This document shows, piece by piece, positions 8,036-17,677 of a stretch of DNA of 61,304 bases. Under the pieces are notes generated by a model. That model saw nothing but the letters and a program-made list of their open reading frames with translations, searched no databases and was not told the DNA's origin. Origin of the DNA: Methanobacteriota archaeon (GTDB lineage Archaea > Thermoplasmatota > Poseidoniia > Poseidoniales > Thalassarchaeaceae); the NCBI GenBank assembly GCA_014239955.1, contig JAAZXW010000007.1, positions 1-61,304 on the forward strand, read 5' to 3'. Numbering within the stretch: the stretch's first letter is position 1; each line of letters opens with the position of its first letter. The position numbers and the translations under genes were made by a program.

Positions 8036-8649
8036 TCACGCCAAATCATCAAGGCTGCCATCGAGATAGAGGCCATTACCAGGGGGGCTGCAAAGCCCGG
8101 AATGAAACCTGAGGCCTCTTCCTGACATTCGGTCGAGGAACCACCCCAGGTCCCGTTGTCGTACCAGCAGTCGGACCATACCTTCCATCCGAAGCCAGTT
8201 TCCGGGACGCTGGTGGTGTTCCCATCCTCCCATTGAATCTCGATCTTCCAGTTGACGTAGGTCACTGTGTCCTCTGGAACAATAGTGCCCCTCCACTCGG
8301 TGCTAGAATGCTCGATCATTGAATTGGTCTCAGGTGGGTAGCAGACACCTGAGTTTATGCATACTTGGGTGATCCAGCTCACCACTGTCACATTATTTGA
8401 CGATTCGTCATTTAGGCCTACGGTAACTTCGAAAACCTCTCCTGCAGATGACTCACCGGGATGCAAAACAGTCTCGACTCCAGTCCCATCGACTGATGCC
8501 TCTTCATTGACTCCTCCCTGAGATGCGATTGCCGTAGACCCCATCGAGACAAGTAGAACTAGTGACAGGACGACCGTTCGCACGTATAGTCGTGAGTAAC
8601 CATCACTCATCAAGGGTGAGGCACTATGTCTCAAGATTCCAAAGGTCAT
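8032..8649 (-). CDS. Secreted surface protein with PGF-CTERM-like sorting tail
   Basis: Predicted exported protein of unknown function. A hydrophobic signal segment (RTVVLSLVLLVSMGSTAIAS) is followed by an Asn/Thr- and cysteine-containing extracellular domain. The C-terminus, GFIPGFAAPLVMASISMAAL followed by MIWRE, has the PGF motif, hydrophobic helix and charged end of archaeosortase substrates. It would be cleaved and lipid-attached at the membrane. The start could be the ATG at 8649, overlapping the upstream gene by 26 bases, or the ATG at 8610. It is the middle gene of a tightly packed minus-strand run with the PUA protein and the IYD-like flavoprotein. Confidence 0.7.
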   Translation of the reverse strand: MTFGILRHSASPLMSDGYSRLYVRTVVLSLVLLVSMGSTAIASQGGVNEEASVDGTGVETVLHPGESSAGEVFEVTVGLNDESSNNVTVVSWITQVCINSGVCYPPETNSMIEHSSTEWRGTIVPEDTVTYVNWKIEIQWEDGNTTSVPETGFGWKVWSDCWYDNGTWGGSSTECQEEASGFIPGFAAPLVMASISMAALMIWRE

Positions 8650-9169
8650 CCCCTATCCAGTGAATAGTGGATATCGCCTTCCCCTTGGTCATCGACATCA
8701 TCTCCTCACCATTGTGCAATGCTGTCCCCGAGGCAATTGGCTCACCGGTCTCCTGGCTCCTGATCCAGACGAAATCGCCTTTCTGCAGCGATGGGTCCGC
8801 AATGTGAATTCCAGCACCCATGCAATCGGCCCCATTTTCAAGGAAGGGTATCGCCCCCCCGTCAACAGCAACCCACGAACTCTCCATATTCCATTCAGCA
8901 ATGCCTTTGAGCGTAGGATACCAACCCATGTCACCATCAATCTCAATCCTCATCGCCAAAGGGACCCTGTCCACTAGGATCAGATCAGTTTCCTGGTAAT
9001 GGGCCTGCTCAAGGAAACCATCGAGGCTAACCTCATGCCCTATACATGAGGACAACTCATCCGCTACCCCTCGGATCTGCTTGATCCGCACCGGGGTCCT
9101 CCTCCTGAGCCTCTTGTCCACCACGATTACCCACACGCAGGGAGGCGCAAGAACATGCCGAGAGCGCAC
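8624..9169 (-). CDS. PUA-domain protein, MCT-1/Tma20-like
   Basis: Archaeal homologue of the eukaryotic MCT-1/Tma20 ribosome-recycling and reinitiation factor family. The N-terminal part (KRLRRRTPVRIKQIRGVADE) and the stretch YPTLKGIAEW match the pre-PUA domain. The PUA domain runs from WVAVDGGAIPFLENGADCMG to the terminal IHWIGDDLWNLET, matching MCT-1 motifs VDKGAIKFVLSGAN and IENIHYLNDGLWHMKT. It is likely cytoplasmic and binds RNA or the small ribosomal subunit. The ATG at 9169 lies only 31 bases from the divergent thrH start. GTG codons at 9124 and 9121, just before DKRLRRR, would give the more family-like N-terminus. Confidence 0.8.
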   Translation of the reverse strand: MRSRHVLAPPCVWVIVVDKRLRRRTPVRIKQIRGVADELSSCIGHEVSLDGFLEQAHYQETDLILVDRVPLAMRIEIDGDMGWYPTLKGIAEWNMESSWVAVDGGAIPFLENGADCMGAGIHIADPSLQKGDFVWIRSQETGEPIASGTALHNGEEMMSMTKGKAISTIHWIGDDLWNLET

Positions 9170-9200
9170 ACTTGAAGCGCAGGGTCAGCAACGATGCGCC

Positions 9201-9824
9201 ATGCTTGCGGTCTGCCTCGACCTTGAGGGGGTACTCATCCCCGAGATATGGATCAATGTAGCGGAGAGAACGGGCATAGAGGCACTAAGGAGGACTACCA
9301 GAGATGAGCCAGACTACGACCGTCTGATGAGCTATAGGCTTGGAATCCTCGATCAGAATGACATCAAGATCGAAGATATCACCTCCACCATCAATTCCAT
9401 GGAGCCCATGGACGGGGCACTAGAGTTCCTCCAATCACTAGAGTCTAGATGGCCTACGTTGATCCTCTCAGACACATTCTCTCAGTTCGCCAAGCCGATG
9501 ATGGCCAAATTGGGACACCCAACGCTATTGTGTCACGCATTGGTTATCGATGATAGCGGACGGATAGCGGACTGGGAGATCAGGTATGAGGACCACAAGA
9601 GCAAGACGGTGGAGTCCCTACTCGAGATGAATTACCACGTCATCGCCGCAGGGGATTCTTACAACGATACCACCATGCTATCAACAGCCAGTGCTGGAAT
9701 CTTATTCAGGCCTCCAGATAATGTGATCGAAGAGTTCCCCAACTTCCCAGTTGCCAGAGACTACGAAGAGCTCACAGCGGCAATAGAGTCAGCCGCTTCC
9801 GACATAGGTGAGCATTGGAACTAG
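9201..9824 (+). CDS. thrH: ThrH-type HAD phosphatase (phosphoserine phosphatase/homoserine phosphotransferase)
   Basis: HAD-superfamily enzyme of 207 residues, very like bacterial ThrH, which dephosphorylates phosphoserine and can pass phosphate to homoserine. The opening CLDLEGVLIPEIW carries the nucleophile Asp7 with Glu9 in place of the usual second Asp, as in ThrH. ILSDTFSQFAKPMM (motif II) and AAGDSYNDTTML (motif IV) follow. The ATG at 9201 gives the family start; the frame stays open upstream to 9081 but that part overlaps the divergent PUA gene. It is likely involved in serine or threonine synthesis. The ThrH form is commoner in bacteria, so horizontal acquisition is possible. Confidence 0.92.
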   Translation: MLAVCLDLEGVLIPEIWINVAERTGIEALRRTTRDEPDYDRLMSYRLGILDQNDIKIEDITSTINSMEPMDGALEFLQSLESRWPTLILSDTFSQFAKPMMAKLGHPTLLCHALVIDDSGRIADWEIRYEDHKSKTVESLLEMNYHVIAAGDSYNDTTMLSTASAGILFRPPDNVIEEFPNFPVARDYEELTAAIESAASDIGEHWN

Positions 9825-9875
9825 CTTGGTTCGACTCCAATCGTTTGAAATAAGGCAGGCAGGTCGGCGGGACGC

Positions 9876-10268
9876 ATGGCGAAGTGGCATGGGATTTCCC
9901 GCAGGAAGCCTACGGGCGGACGCCTGAAGCGCCCGAACCGATATAGGGGCAAGCGCAGGACTGAGGTCGCAAGCGAGGAGCAACTCGCTTTCGTGGGCGA
10001 GACAGACTCCCGCAAGAACTACCGGAAGAGAGCTGGTTCGCAGACTGTCCGAATCCTCTCCGTAAACCAGGTGAACGTCAACACAAAGGACGGGAAGACC
10101 GTAAGAGCCACCGTCAAGAACGTCGTCGGGAACGACGCCGACCCTAACTACGTGAGGAGGAACATCGTGACTAAGGGAGCAGTCCTAGAAACGGACAAAG
10201 GACTAGTCAGGGTGACAAGCAGGCCGGGAATGCACGGCGTGGTCAGCGGCGTACTCGTGGAAGAATGA
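9876..10268 (+). CDS. rps8e: Ribosomal protein S8e (eS8)
   Basis: Small-subunit ribosomal protein eS8, specific to archaea and eukaryotes. The protein is 130 residues. The N-terminal MAKWHGISRRKPTGGRLKR and the C-terminal VTKGAVLETDKGLVRVTSRP are the classic family signatures. It is followed 47 bases later by SRP19 on the same strand. Confidence 0.97.
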   Translation: MAKWHGISRRKPTGGRLKRPNRYRGKRRTEVASEEQLAFVGETDSRKNYRKRAGSQTVRILSVNQVNVNTKDGKTVRATVKNVVGNDADPNYVRRNIVTKGAVLETDKGLVRVTSRPGMHGVVSGVLVEE

Positions 10269-10315
10269 GGCACGAAGCCCTCAAGTCACACATCACTCAG
10301 GGATAGGGCGATAGC

Positions 10316-10756
10316 ATGGCGGCAAAGCGGGAGGAGATGACTCTGTGGACCGGATACTTCGACTCAAGGCTTAGCCGTTCTGACGGACGGCGGGTCCCGA
10401 AGGAAGCCAGTATTCCCAAACCCACCCTCGAGTCCGTTGTATGGGCCGCACGCAGCACTGGAATCAGAAAGATGAGACAGGAGTCCGAGGCCAGTCACCC
10501 TTCCAGACCCCATGCCAAGGAAGGCAGGCTTGTCATGCCCCCGAGCCATGTCTTCGAAGTGACTGGGACTAGCAGCAAAGAAGGTGTAATGCAGGCAATC
10601 GGAACAGTACTCAGGAAGAGATCGAAGGAGGCAAAGGAGCAGGGCAAGGATGCCACGAGTGGTCCTGCCAAGGGAGACCGGAGGAGGCGCGCTCAGCGCA
10701 AGTCATTCAAGCATCGCAAGAGCGGACAGAGGAAGAAGAAGTTCGGTCGGAAGTGA
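10316..10756 (+). CDS. srp19: Signal recognition particle 19 kDa protein
   Basis: SRP19 binds the tips of SRP RNA helices 6 and 8 and helps SRP54 assemble for cotranslational protein targeting. MTLWTGYFDSRLSRSDGRRV and the adjacent RVPKEASIPKPTLESV are the conserved core. The protein is 146 residues, longer than typical archaeal SRP19 (about 90-100). The extra length is a strongly basic tail rich in Lys and Arg from about residue 98, likely contacting RNA. Its stop codon lies just before the start of the GNAT gene. Confidence 0.92.
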   Translation: MAAKREEMTLWTGYFDSRLSRSDGRRVPKEASIPKPTLESVVWAARSTGIRKMRQESEASHPSRPHAKEGRLVMPPSHVFEVTGTSSKEGVMQAIGTVLRKRSKEAKEQGKDATSGPAKGDRRRRAQRKSFKHRKSGQRKKKFGRK

Positions 10757-10760
10757 GGCC

Positions 10761-11162
10761 TTGTTCAGGATCGAAGAGGGCACTCCCGATGTCGAGACTT
10801 TCCTTAGCCTCAGAGCTAGAGCAGGAATGCAACCGCGTTCAGAGGAAGGTGCGAGCAAGGGCCTCGGCCAGGAACTATTCTCCGTACTGCTGAGGCTGGA
10901 GGATTCGGATGACATCGTGGGAATGGGGCGAGTCATCGGGGACGGTGGGACGTTTTTTGTGATATGCGATATGCTGGTAATCGATGAATCCCAGGGTAAG
11001 GGAGGTGGTACGATGATCATGAACGCACTGATGGAATACTTGCTCCGAGAGGCACCACCCCAGTCATACATCAACCTCATGGCAGACGTTGATGGCTTCT
11101 ACGAGAGGTGGGGATTCGAGCCATCCCTGCCTAACTCAAGAGGCATGGTTCTGAAGACCTAA
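10761..11162 (+). CDS. GNAT-family acetyltransferase
   Basis: Small N-acetyltransferase of about 133 residues. DIVGMGRVIGDGGTFFVICD (beta-strands 2-4), the acetyl-CoA loop DESQGKGGGTMIMNALMEY, and the terminal YERWGFEPS are typical of GNATs. The TTG at 10761 (TTG TTC AGG ATC) is preferred as the start because GAGG lies just upstream and it begins 5 bases after the SRP19 stop; the frame itself stays open back to 10650 inside srp19. The substrate is unknown. Confidence 0.8.
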   Translation: MFRIEEGTPDVETFLSLRARAGMQPRSEEGASKGLGQELFSVLLRLEDSDDIVGMGRVIGDGGTFFVICDMLVIDESQGKGGGTMIMNALMEYLLREAPPQSYINLMADVDGFYERWGFEPSLPNSRGMVLKT

Positions 11163-11169
11163 AAACGAG

Positions 11170-12270
11170 TTATTCAACTGTGATCGTCCATCCAAATTCG
11201 TCCGGCGCGCGCCGTTGCTGAATCGCAGTCAGGGCATCATACATCTCCATGGCTACGGCCCCGACATCTCCTCCGCAGTACTCTACCACCCTATCTCCGT
11301 GCTCTATCGTTCCAATTGCGGAAATTACGGCTGCGGTTCCGACGCAGAAGCACTCGTCTGCGTCAAGCGCGTATTCGACGTCGACCTTCTCTTCCCTCAC
11401 CTCGTAACCCTTGGACTCCGCGAGCTCCATGACCGATGCCCTCGTTACGCCTGGCAGGATAGTCCCCGTCAACTCAGGCGTGGATATGACTCCATCCTTG
11501 ACGCAGAAGAAGTTGGCAGCCCCGACTTCTTCGATGTACCTGTGATTGACAGCATCGAGGTAAATTATCTCCGAGTAGCCCTCTTCCTTAGCCATCTTAG
11601 AGGGTACCATCCCCGGTGCGTAGTTTCCAATCGCCTTGACCCCTCCAGAACCTCCTGGAGCGGCCCTATGGAACTCATCGGACACGCGGAGGGAAGTCGG
11701 TGTGATCCCTCCCTTGAAGTAGGGGCCGACAGGAGAGACGTAGACTAGGAATGTGAACTCGGGTGCAGGAGCGACACCTAGGATAGCCCCGCTCCCGAAC
11801 AGCAGAGGCCTCACGTACAGCGCGCCCTTGCCCATCGGCGGGACCCATCTGATGTTCTCCCTCACGGTCTTCTTCACCGCATCCAGGAACATCTCCTCTG
11901 GGACTGGTGGCATGCCCAGCCTTCGAGCCCCCTCTTGTGATCTCCTTGCGTTGTCACTTGGGCGGAACAGAACTACTCTGCCATCTTCCGCATACTGTGC
12001 CTTCATCCCCTCGAACAGGCCCTGTCCGTAGTTGATGACGCCCGCAGCGGGGGATAGGCTCAGGTTCTGGAAGTCCTGCATGACTCCATCTTTCCACTCA
12101 TCACCCTGCTCGCAAGTGGCGATGTACATGCGATCAGTTTGCGTGAAACTGAAAGTGAGTGAGTCCCAGTCTATCCCCGGTCCAGTGTCTTCATCCAATC
12201 CTCGCACCCCAATTATTGCAGAGGGGAACGCCTCGGCTTTCAACGGTTCCGCTGGGGGTCCCCCCGGCAT
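11170..12270 (-). CDS. ilvE: Branched-chain amino acid aminotransferase
   Basis: PLP-dependent class IV aminotransferase of 366 residues that interconverts Leu, Ile and Val with their 2-oxo acids. The length and N-terminal extension fit the group II (eukaryote-like) BCAT subfamily. Visible motifs are YGQGLFEGMKAQ, the PLP lysine in GGVKAIGNYAP, and the phosphate/cofactor region EEVGAANFFCVKDG followed by TGTILPGVTRASVMELA. It is divergent from polB (35 bases between starts). Confidence 0.95.
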   Translation of the reverse strand: MPGGPPAEPLKAEAFPSAIIGVRGLDEDTGPGIDWDSLTFSFTQTDRMYIATCEQGDEWKDGVMQDFQNLSLSPAAGVINYGQGLFEGMKAQYAEDGRVVLFRPSDNARRSQEGARRLGMPPVPEEMFLDAVKKTVRENIRWVPPMGKGALYVRPLLFGSGAILGVAPAPEFTFLVYVSPVGPYFKGGITPTSLRVSDEFHRAAPGGSGGVKAIGNYAPGMVPSKMAKEEGYSEIIYLDAVNHRYIEEVGAANFFCVKDGVISTPELTGTILPGVTRASVMELAESKGYEVREEKVDVEYALDADECFCVGTAAVISAIGTIEHGDRVVEYCGGDVGAVAMEMYDALTAIQQRRAPDEFGWTITVE

Positions 12271-12305
12271 GGTTATGGCCCCTCACGAGGACGTAGGGTA
12301 AAGCA

Positions 12306-14996
12306 ATGGCCTTGGTACGGCAGATGGGTGAACTAATGCAATGGAATGAGGATGTCTGCATAGTCTCGGGGGACAATCGTGCATGGCAGGACGGCGGCGA
12401 GCCGAAGACCGTGATAGAGCTCTGGTGCAGATCCAGGGAGGGGCACTCGACATTGCTCCTGGTGAATGGACTCAAGCCCTACATCGAGATTTCTGATCCC
12501 TCAACGGACGATGGCGATTCAGAGTCGAATCTATCTCTGGAGAAAGTATCTGGAACCAAGGATGTGCGAGGGGGTCCCGTTCCAAATGGGATGAAACTAT
12601 CCACCAGAGACGGGAAAGTGAGGCCACACTACAGAGTTTTTGTGAGGGACACAACCAAGGTTCGTGGAGTTAGGAAGGCCCTTTCAGGCCTTGGGTGGAC
12701 GGTTACCAGCGCCGACATACTGTTCGTGCAGAGGCTCCTGCTAGACTTGGACCTAGGGCCGCACGTACGTATGAGCGGAGAGGTTCTTTGGGCCGGTGCT
12801 CGGGCCCCCGAAGGGGCAAAGACTCCCGAGACAATCGACAGAGATCTGGCGCAGAGTAGGATACTCGAGGTTGGGGGTTCCGGACTATACCCTCTCGACA
12901 TGATAGTGTCCTGCGACATTAGCGGTCTAGAGAGGGCCGATCCGTTCCCCGCTCCGTTCGTCACCCTCTCATTCGACCTCGAGACGAGCATAGCCGACAA
13001 CACGATACTCTGCGCGGCTGCCATAGTAGATAGGGCCGGTCAGAGGACTGAGTACCCGATCACTGGAGCCGAGACTGAGATACTAGAGAAACTGACCGAG
13101 GTGGTCCGCTCAGAGGATCCCGATTTCATCACCGGTTACAACATCGACAACTTCGACTTACCTAGAATGGAGGAGAGGTCAGAGGGCATCTCCCCGAACT
13201 CCGAAAGTGATCGCGCACCTCTTCTCGGGTGGGGCAGGGTCCCTTTGTCGGAGAGCGAGATAAAGAAGAGATGGAGAGGGCCAGGCAGGATATTCCCCAA
13301 CAGGGAGCAGAATAGAACCTGGACGATCAGGGGCCGAATCCCTCTCGATGCTTGGTGGCAGGCCAGACAGACCCTGAGGCCGCAGCGCGAGTCACTCAAG
13401 TATGTCTCCAAGCTTCTGTGGCCTGATGACGAAGAGATGCACAAGATGGACATCGATGCGAGCAAGATGGACGAGGAGTGGGCTGCGAGGCCGGACGAAG
13501 TCCTGGAGTACTGTGTCAAGGACGCCGTTCTCCCTCTGGACATACTGGACAATCTGAAGTCAATCGCAAGGAAGGAGGCTCTAGCATCCGTATCCCTGAC
13601 TACTGTCGACATAGCGGCGACCAGCACAACCAGCCGCTGGATCGACTCACTCGTGATACGTCTCGCAGATAGGGAGGGAGTCGCTGTACCTAACACAAAC
13701 CAAGGCCCAAGGAAGCAGGGCAAGATAGCAGGGGGATACGTGCATGAGGTAGATCCTGGCGTCGAACCATGGGTTGTAGTGCTCGACTTCAAGTCGATGT
13801 ACCCGTCGATAATGATCTCGAACAACATCTGCTCAACGACCCTAGTCAGAGACGATAGCGAGGACGAATCACACAGTGTATCACCCACGACGAGCACCCG
13901 GTACATCTCCAAGGAGGAGCGCTTGGGTTTGGTCCCGCAGCTTCTCGAGGGACTAATGGACAGCAGAGACAGCCACAAGGCCGCGCTCGCGAAGGCCAAT
14001 GAGGAGGGGGATGAGGAAGAGGCATTCCTGCAGGACCAGTTGCAGTATGCTGTCAAGATCCTCATGAACTCGTTCTACGGTGTGTTCGCTTCGAACTTCT
14101 ACCGCTTTACACACCCAAGCCTCGGTGCTAGCATCACCGAATGGGCGCGTTATAACATCAAATCGATAATCTCCAAGGTCGAGGATGAGGGGCACAGCGT
14201 GGTCTACTCTGACACCGACTCGATTTTCGTACGTGCTCCGATCGACGAAAACTCCCCTATGAACAGGCCTTCCGATTCAGGCGATCTCGAGAAATGGGTC
14301 AAGGCGAAGAGCAAGTCTATGGGATTCGGGGAATCACTGGCCGAGAGATTCACCAAGGAAGGCGCCGAACTCGAGTTCGAGACCGCCCTCTCATCATTCT
14401 TCAGCCATGGGGCCAAGAAGCGCTACGTGGGAAGGGTTGTATGGCCCAGGGAAGAGATGCTGATCAGGGGGTACGAGGTCAGAAGGACCGACTCCTTCCA
14501 GATACTCTCAGACACTATGACCCAGATGTTCGAGATGATTCTTGATGGTAACACCATAGGTGCGGTAGATATGACCAAGTCAGTGATAGACAGGGTCCGA
14601 GAGGGGGATGTGGAACCTGCACAACTGGTGATCAGCAGATCATGCAAGGGGAGGTGGGACTCCAAGAAGAACGAATGGGACTTCGACAGCGTGTATGCAA
14701 ACCCGGATGGACTACCCTATGTGCGAGCAGCAAAGCAGAGGATAGCAGCAGGCTTACAGTTCACCCCCGGGATGAAGGTCGGATACATCGTCACCAAGCC
14801 AGACCAGGGTGACAAGAAGCTGGGCGTCAGAGCATGGCTGGTTGACGAGATAGGAGGCGATCCACCTGATTACGATAGGGAATACTACGCCGGGCGGCTC
14901 GCAAAGTCTCTAGGGCGAGTCACAGATGCATTTGGATGGGATGAAAAGAACCTACTGAAGGGAACTAGGCAGGATTCTCTCGACAAGTGGTTTTAG
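12306..14996 (+). CDS. polB: Family B DNA polymerase
   Basis: Replicative or repair DNA polymerase of 896 residues with 3'-5' proofreading. Exonuclease motifs are Exo I SFDLETS (about 221), Exo II ITGYNIDNFD (275) and Exo III YCVKDAVLPLD (402). Polymerase motif A is DFKSMYPSIM (about 494), motif B is KILMNSFYGV (584), motif C is YSDTDSIFV (634), and KKRYVG lies near 704. All catalytic acids are intact, and no intein interrupts motifs A-C where inteins often sit. The start at 12306 may be a few residues long; ATG codons at 12324 and 12336 are alternatives. A GINS subunit gene lies 4 kb downstream. Confidence 0.97.
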   Translation: MALVRQMGELMQWNEDVCIVSGDNRAWQDGGEPKTVIELWCRSREGHSTLLLVNGLKPYIEISDPSTDDGDSESNLSLEKVSGTKDVRGGPVPNGMKLSTRDGKVRPHYRVFVRDTTKVRGVRKALSGLGWTVTSADILFVQRLLLDLDLGPHVRMSGEVLWAGARAPEGAKTPETIDRDLAQSRILEVGGSGLYPLDMIVSCDISGLERADPFPAPFVTLSFDLETSIADNTILCAAAIVDRAGQRTEYPITGAETEILEKLTEVVRSEDPDFITGYNIDNFDLPRMEERSEGISPNSESDRAPLLGWGRVPLSESEIKKRWRGPGRIFPNREQNRTWTIRGRIPLDAWWQARQTLRPQRESLKYVSKLLWPDDEEMHKMDIDASKMDEEWAARPDEVLEYCVKDAVLPLDILDNLKSIARKEALASVSLTTVDIAATSTTSRWIDSLVIRLADREGVAVPNTNQGPRKQGKIAGGYVHEVDPGVEPWVVVLDFKSMYPSIMISNNICSTTLVRDDSEDESHSVSPTTSTRYISKEERLGLVPQLLEGLMDSRDSHKAALAKANEEGDEEEAFLQDQLQYAVKILMNSFYGVFASNFYRFTHPSLGASITEWARYNIKSIISKVEDEGHSVVYSDTDSIFVRAPIDENSPMNRPSDSGDLEKWVKAKSKSMGFGESLAERFTKEGAELEFETALSSFFSHGAKKRYVGRVVWPREEMLIRGYEVRRTDSFQILSDTMTQMFEMILDGNTIGAVDMTKSVIDRVREGDVEPAQLVISRSCKGRWDSKKNEWDFDSVYANPDGLPYVRAAKQRIAAGLQFTPGMKVGYIVTKPDQGDKKLGVRAWLVDEIGGDPPDYDREYYAGRLAKSLGRVTDAFGWDEKNLLKGTRQDSLDKWF

Positions 14997-15058
14997 ATTT
15001 CTCACACATGCAGAGAGCCGTAGGATTGATTTCACTTCACCATGTCCCAGATACCAGA

Positions 15059-16255
15059 ATGGCAAGGACAAGGGACCTAGCGTGCTTGATTGTGATAGTT
15101 TTTCTAGCACCCATGCTGTCAGGTTGCACGGGCCTTCTTGGAAGCAACAGCCCACCAACAGCGGCCATGTCAGTGGACCCCAGTGGTACCGTTAAGGCTG
15201 ACTCTCCAATCACATTCAGCGCAGCAGGATCATCAGATCCCGACGGGGACTCTCTCACCTTCGAGTGGGACTTCGGTGATGGAAACACTGGTTCTGGGTT
15301 GACGACAAGTCACACATACGCCCAATCTGGGAACTACGTCGCAGAGTTGGCAGTAGGAGATGGAACCCATGAGGCAACAGCGAGCCAGACAATCACAGTG
15401 ATCGACTCTTCTGCCAGGGAACCAAAGGCCAAGATTACATCCAGCAAGGACGATGACTGCGAGGGCGAGGAGTCCTCAGCCAATGGGGACATGGTGATAG
15501 TATGGGTTTGCGAGGATGATAAAGACATCAATGAACGTGAAATCGAGGTCTCAGTCTCGATAACTCTCGATGGTTCGGAATCATGGGCAGGATGCGATCC
15601 AGAAGACTCCAGTTGCTACTCCGAGGAGTATCTAATGGAGTGGAAGTGGGATCTCGATACTTACACTGACTCTGATGACGATGGAGTCACCGACAACGAT
15701 GTGGATGCGACAGGGGAGACCTACGCGTGGGAATCCCGACCCGCAGGTGCATGGGAGGTGAGACTTACAGTGACCGATAATAATGGTCTCGAGGACAGCA
15801 CTGACTTGATGATTTACGTCAATTACAGGGGCGTATGGAACGACTTCGAAATAGACAGAGCGCCCCCAAGTAGTCAGGGCCAAGGTCAGCCAGTAACCAT
15901 GACATGGGAATACCCTGTGATGTACGATCAAGAATCAAAGGATAGAATCAGATACGTGCGAGCAAAACTCTCCTATCCAAAAGTGGATGAAGAACCACCC
16001 AGGCCAGATATCGACAATAGACTGGATTTGTTCATCTACAACAGCACCGAAGAACATGTAGCTAACACCACAGGGATAGACGACGGCAACAGGGACGCTG
16101 GCGATTGTGGAGGAGACGAGTATTGTGTTTGGATGGTGATAGGCGGATCAACTGTCAGGGGATTCCTGCCCGGTGACTGGACTCTCGATTTACAAAACGC
16201 AGAGACTCACAACACAGAGGTCAATCAGTTAGTGATAGAGCTACAGTACAGATAA
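15059..16255 (+). CDS. PKD-domain lipoprotein
   Basis: Predicted surface lipoprotein of 398 residues. The ATG at 15059 gives the signal peptide MARTRDLACLIVIVFLAPM and lipobox LSGC. A PKD domain follows (about residues 33-120) with the typical SSDPDGDSLTFEWDFGDGN signature. A second PKD-like segment is suggested by MEWKWDLDTYTDSDDDGVTD, whose acidic stretch could bind calcium. The C-terminal part is of unknown fold. The frame is open from 14987, overlapping the polB stop, but only the later start gives a proper signal peptide. A role in adhesion or glycan binding is only an inference. Confidence 0.8.
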   Translation: MARTRDLACLIVIVFLAPMLSGCTGLLGSNSPPTAAMSVDPSGTVKADSPITFSAAGSSDPDGDSLTFEWDFGDGNTGSGLTTSHTYAQSGNYVAELAVGDGTHEATASQTITVIDSSAREPKAKITSSKDDDCEGEESSANGDMVIVWVCEDDKDINEREIEVSVSITLDGSESWAGCDPEDSSCYSEEYLMEWKWDLDTYTDSDDDGVTDNDVDATGETYAWESRPAGAWEVRLTVTDNNGLEDSTDLMIYVNYRGVWNDFEIDRAPPSSQGQGQPVTMTWEYPVMYDQESKDRIRYVRAKLSYPKVDEEPPRPDIDNRLDLFIYNSTEEHVANTTGIDDGNRDAGDCGGDEYCVWMVIGGSTVRGFLPGDWTLDLQNAETHNTEVNQLVIELQYR

Positions 16256-16327
16256 CCCTCCAAAACTCCCGGAAAGGCTGAATTATAGCCATCTGGGACT
16301 AGCATACCGAAAACAGCGGGGAACGGT

Positions 16328-16368
16328 TCATATACGCCTCTCCGGTCGGCGGGCCTACATTAGAGGTG
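16328..16368 (+). promoter_or_regulatory. Promoter and Shine-Dalgarno of EF-1 alpha
   Basis: A TATA-like element TTCATATAC (16328-16336) stands about 40 bases before the ATG at 16375. GAGGTG (16363-16368) is a good ribosome binding site 6 bases before that ATG. The arrangement suggests a short-leadered strong promoter for EF-1 alpha and S10. Confidence 0.5.
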
Positions 16369-16374
16369 TAAACA

Positions 16375-17658
16375 ATGGGTTCACAATGGGAAGACAAGAA
16401 GAAGCCGCATCTGAATATCGTTTTCATAGGTCACGTCGACCACGGAAAGTCGACTACTGTAGGGAGACTGCTACTAGACAGCGGCCATATAGAAGCACAC
16501 GTGATTGAGAAGTTCGAACAGGAAGCATCAGAGAGGGGCAAGGCCGGTTTCGGCTTCGCCTACGTGATGGACGGACTGAAGGAGGAGAGGGAGCGAGGAA
16601 TCACCATCGACGTCGCTCACAAGGAATTCTTCACCCCCAAGTACTACTTCACCGTAATCGACGCTCCCGGTCACCGCGACTTCGTCAAGAACATGATCAC
16701 CGGAACCAGCCAAGCAGACGCCGCGGTCCTGAATGTCGCCGCCAACGACGGTGTAAACGCACAGACCAAGGAGCACGCATTCCTTGCTAAGGTACTGGGT
16801 GTCAAGGAATTAATCGTTAACATCAACAAGATGGATATCAGCGGAGTAGACTGGTCCCAGGACAAGTACAACAGCGCAGTTGAGGAAGTAAGCAATCTAC
16901 TGAAGATGGCAGGTTTCAACCCCACAGACATCCCCTTCGTTCCTTGCAGCGCCATTCAAGGAGACAACGTCTTCAACAAGAGCGATAACACACCTTGGTA
17001 CAACGGACCCACTCTGTTCGAGGCTATCGACGCTGTCGAGATGCCCCCCAAGCCAACGGACAGGCCTCTTAGGCTACCTATTCAGGATGTATACAAGATC
17101 AGCGGAATCGGAACCGTCCCAGTGGGCAAGGTCGAGACTGGCGTTCTAGAGAGAGGAAAGACCGTCGTATTCAACCCCAGCCAGAAGGCTGCAGAGGTGA
17201 AGGATATCGAGATGCACCACACAAGTCACGCCAAGGCAGAGCCAGGCGACAACGTTGGGTTCAACGTTCGTGGACTGGCTGCTAACGATATCCGAAGAGG
17301 GGACGTTGCTGGATACCAGGACAACGAGCCTTCATTCGTAAGACACGACGAGACTTTCGTTGGGCAGGTCCAGCTTATGGACATCCCGAAGGCGATTGGC
17401 ATTGGCTACACACCAGTGTTCCACGCCCACACGGCACAGGTCGCAGTCCGATTCGTGGAGCTGCTCGAGAACTCGAAGACAAAGGAGGCAAACCCAGCCT
17501 TCCTGAAGACCGGAGATGCTGCTCTGGTAAGGTTCGCACCTACCAAGCCAATGGCAATCGAGCAGATTGATACCTTCCCGGAACTCTCCCGCTTCGCAAT
17601 CAGAGACATGGGCAAGACCGTTGCCGCTGGCGTCTGCATGAAGATCGAGAAGAAGTAA
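16375..17658 (+). CDS. tuf: Translation elongation factor EF-1 alpha
   Basis: GTPase of 427 residues that carries aminoacyl-tRNA to the ribosome A site. G1 is GHVDHGKST (about 20-28), G3 is [12 protein letters not shown] and G4 is NINKMD. Domains II and III follow, with [13 protein letters not shown]. It is followed by ribosomal protein S10 after 19 bases, the conserved archaeal tuf-rps10 pair, which is probably co-transcribed. Confidence 0.98.
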   Translation: MGSQWEDKKKPHLNIVFIGHVDHGKSTTVGRLLLDSGHIEAHVIEKFEQEASERGKAGFGFAYVMDGLKEERERGITIDVAHKEFFTPKYYFTVIDAPGHRDFVKNMITGTSQADAAVLNVAANDGVNAQTKEHAFLAKVLGVKELIVNINKMDISGVDWSQDKYNSAVEEVSNLLKMAGFNPTDIPFVPCSAIQGDNVFNKSDNTPWYNGPTLFEAIDAVEMPPKPTDRPLRLPIQDVYKISGIGTVPVGKVETGVLERGKTVVFNPSQKAAEVKDIEMHHTSHAKAEPGDNVGFNVRGLAANDIRRGDVAGYQDNEPSFVRHDETFVGQVQLMDIPKAIGIGYTPVFHAHTAQVAVRFVELLENSKTKEANPAFLKTGDAALVRFAPTKPMAIEQIDTFPELSRFAIRDMGKTVAAGVCMKIEKK

Positions 17659-17677
17659 TCAGACACTGGTGAAGTGA

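Noticed and set aside
13136-14065. A 309-codon open frame on the minus strand inside polB
   Set aside because: It is a shadow of the DNA polymerase coding bias. The polymerase motifs in the other strand are unmistakable and the antisense product has no recognisable features.
12306-14996. Possible intein in the family B polymerase
   Set aside because: Motifs A, B and C are continuous with normal spacing and no splice-junction residues or endonuclease motifs are seen.
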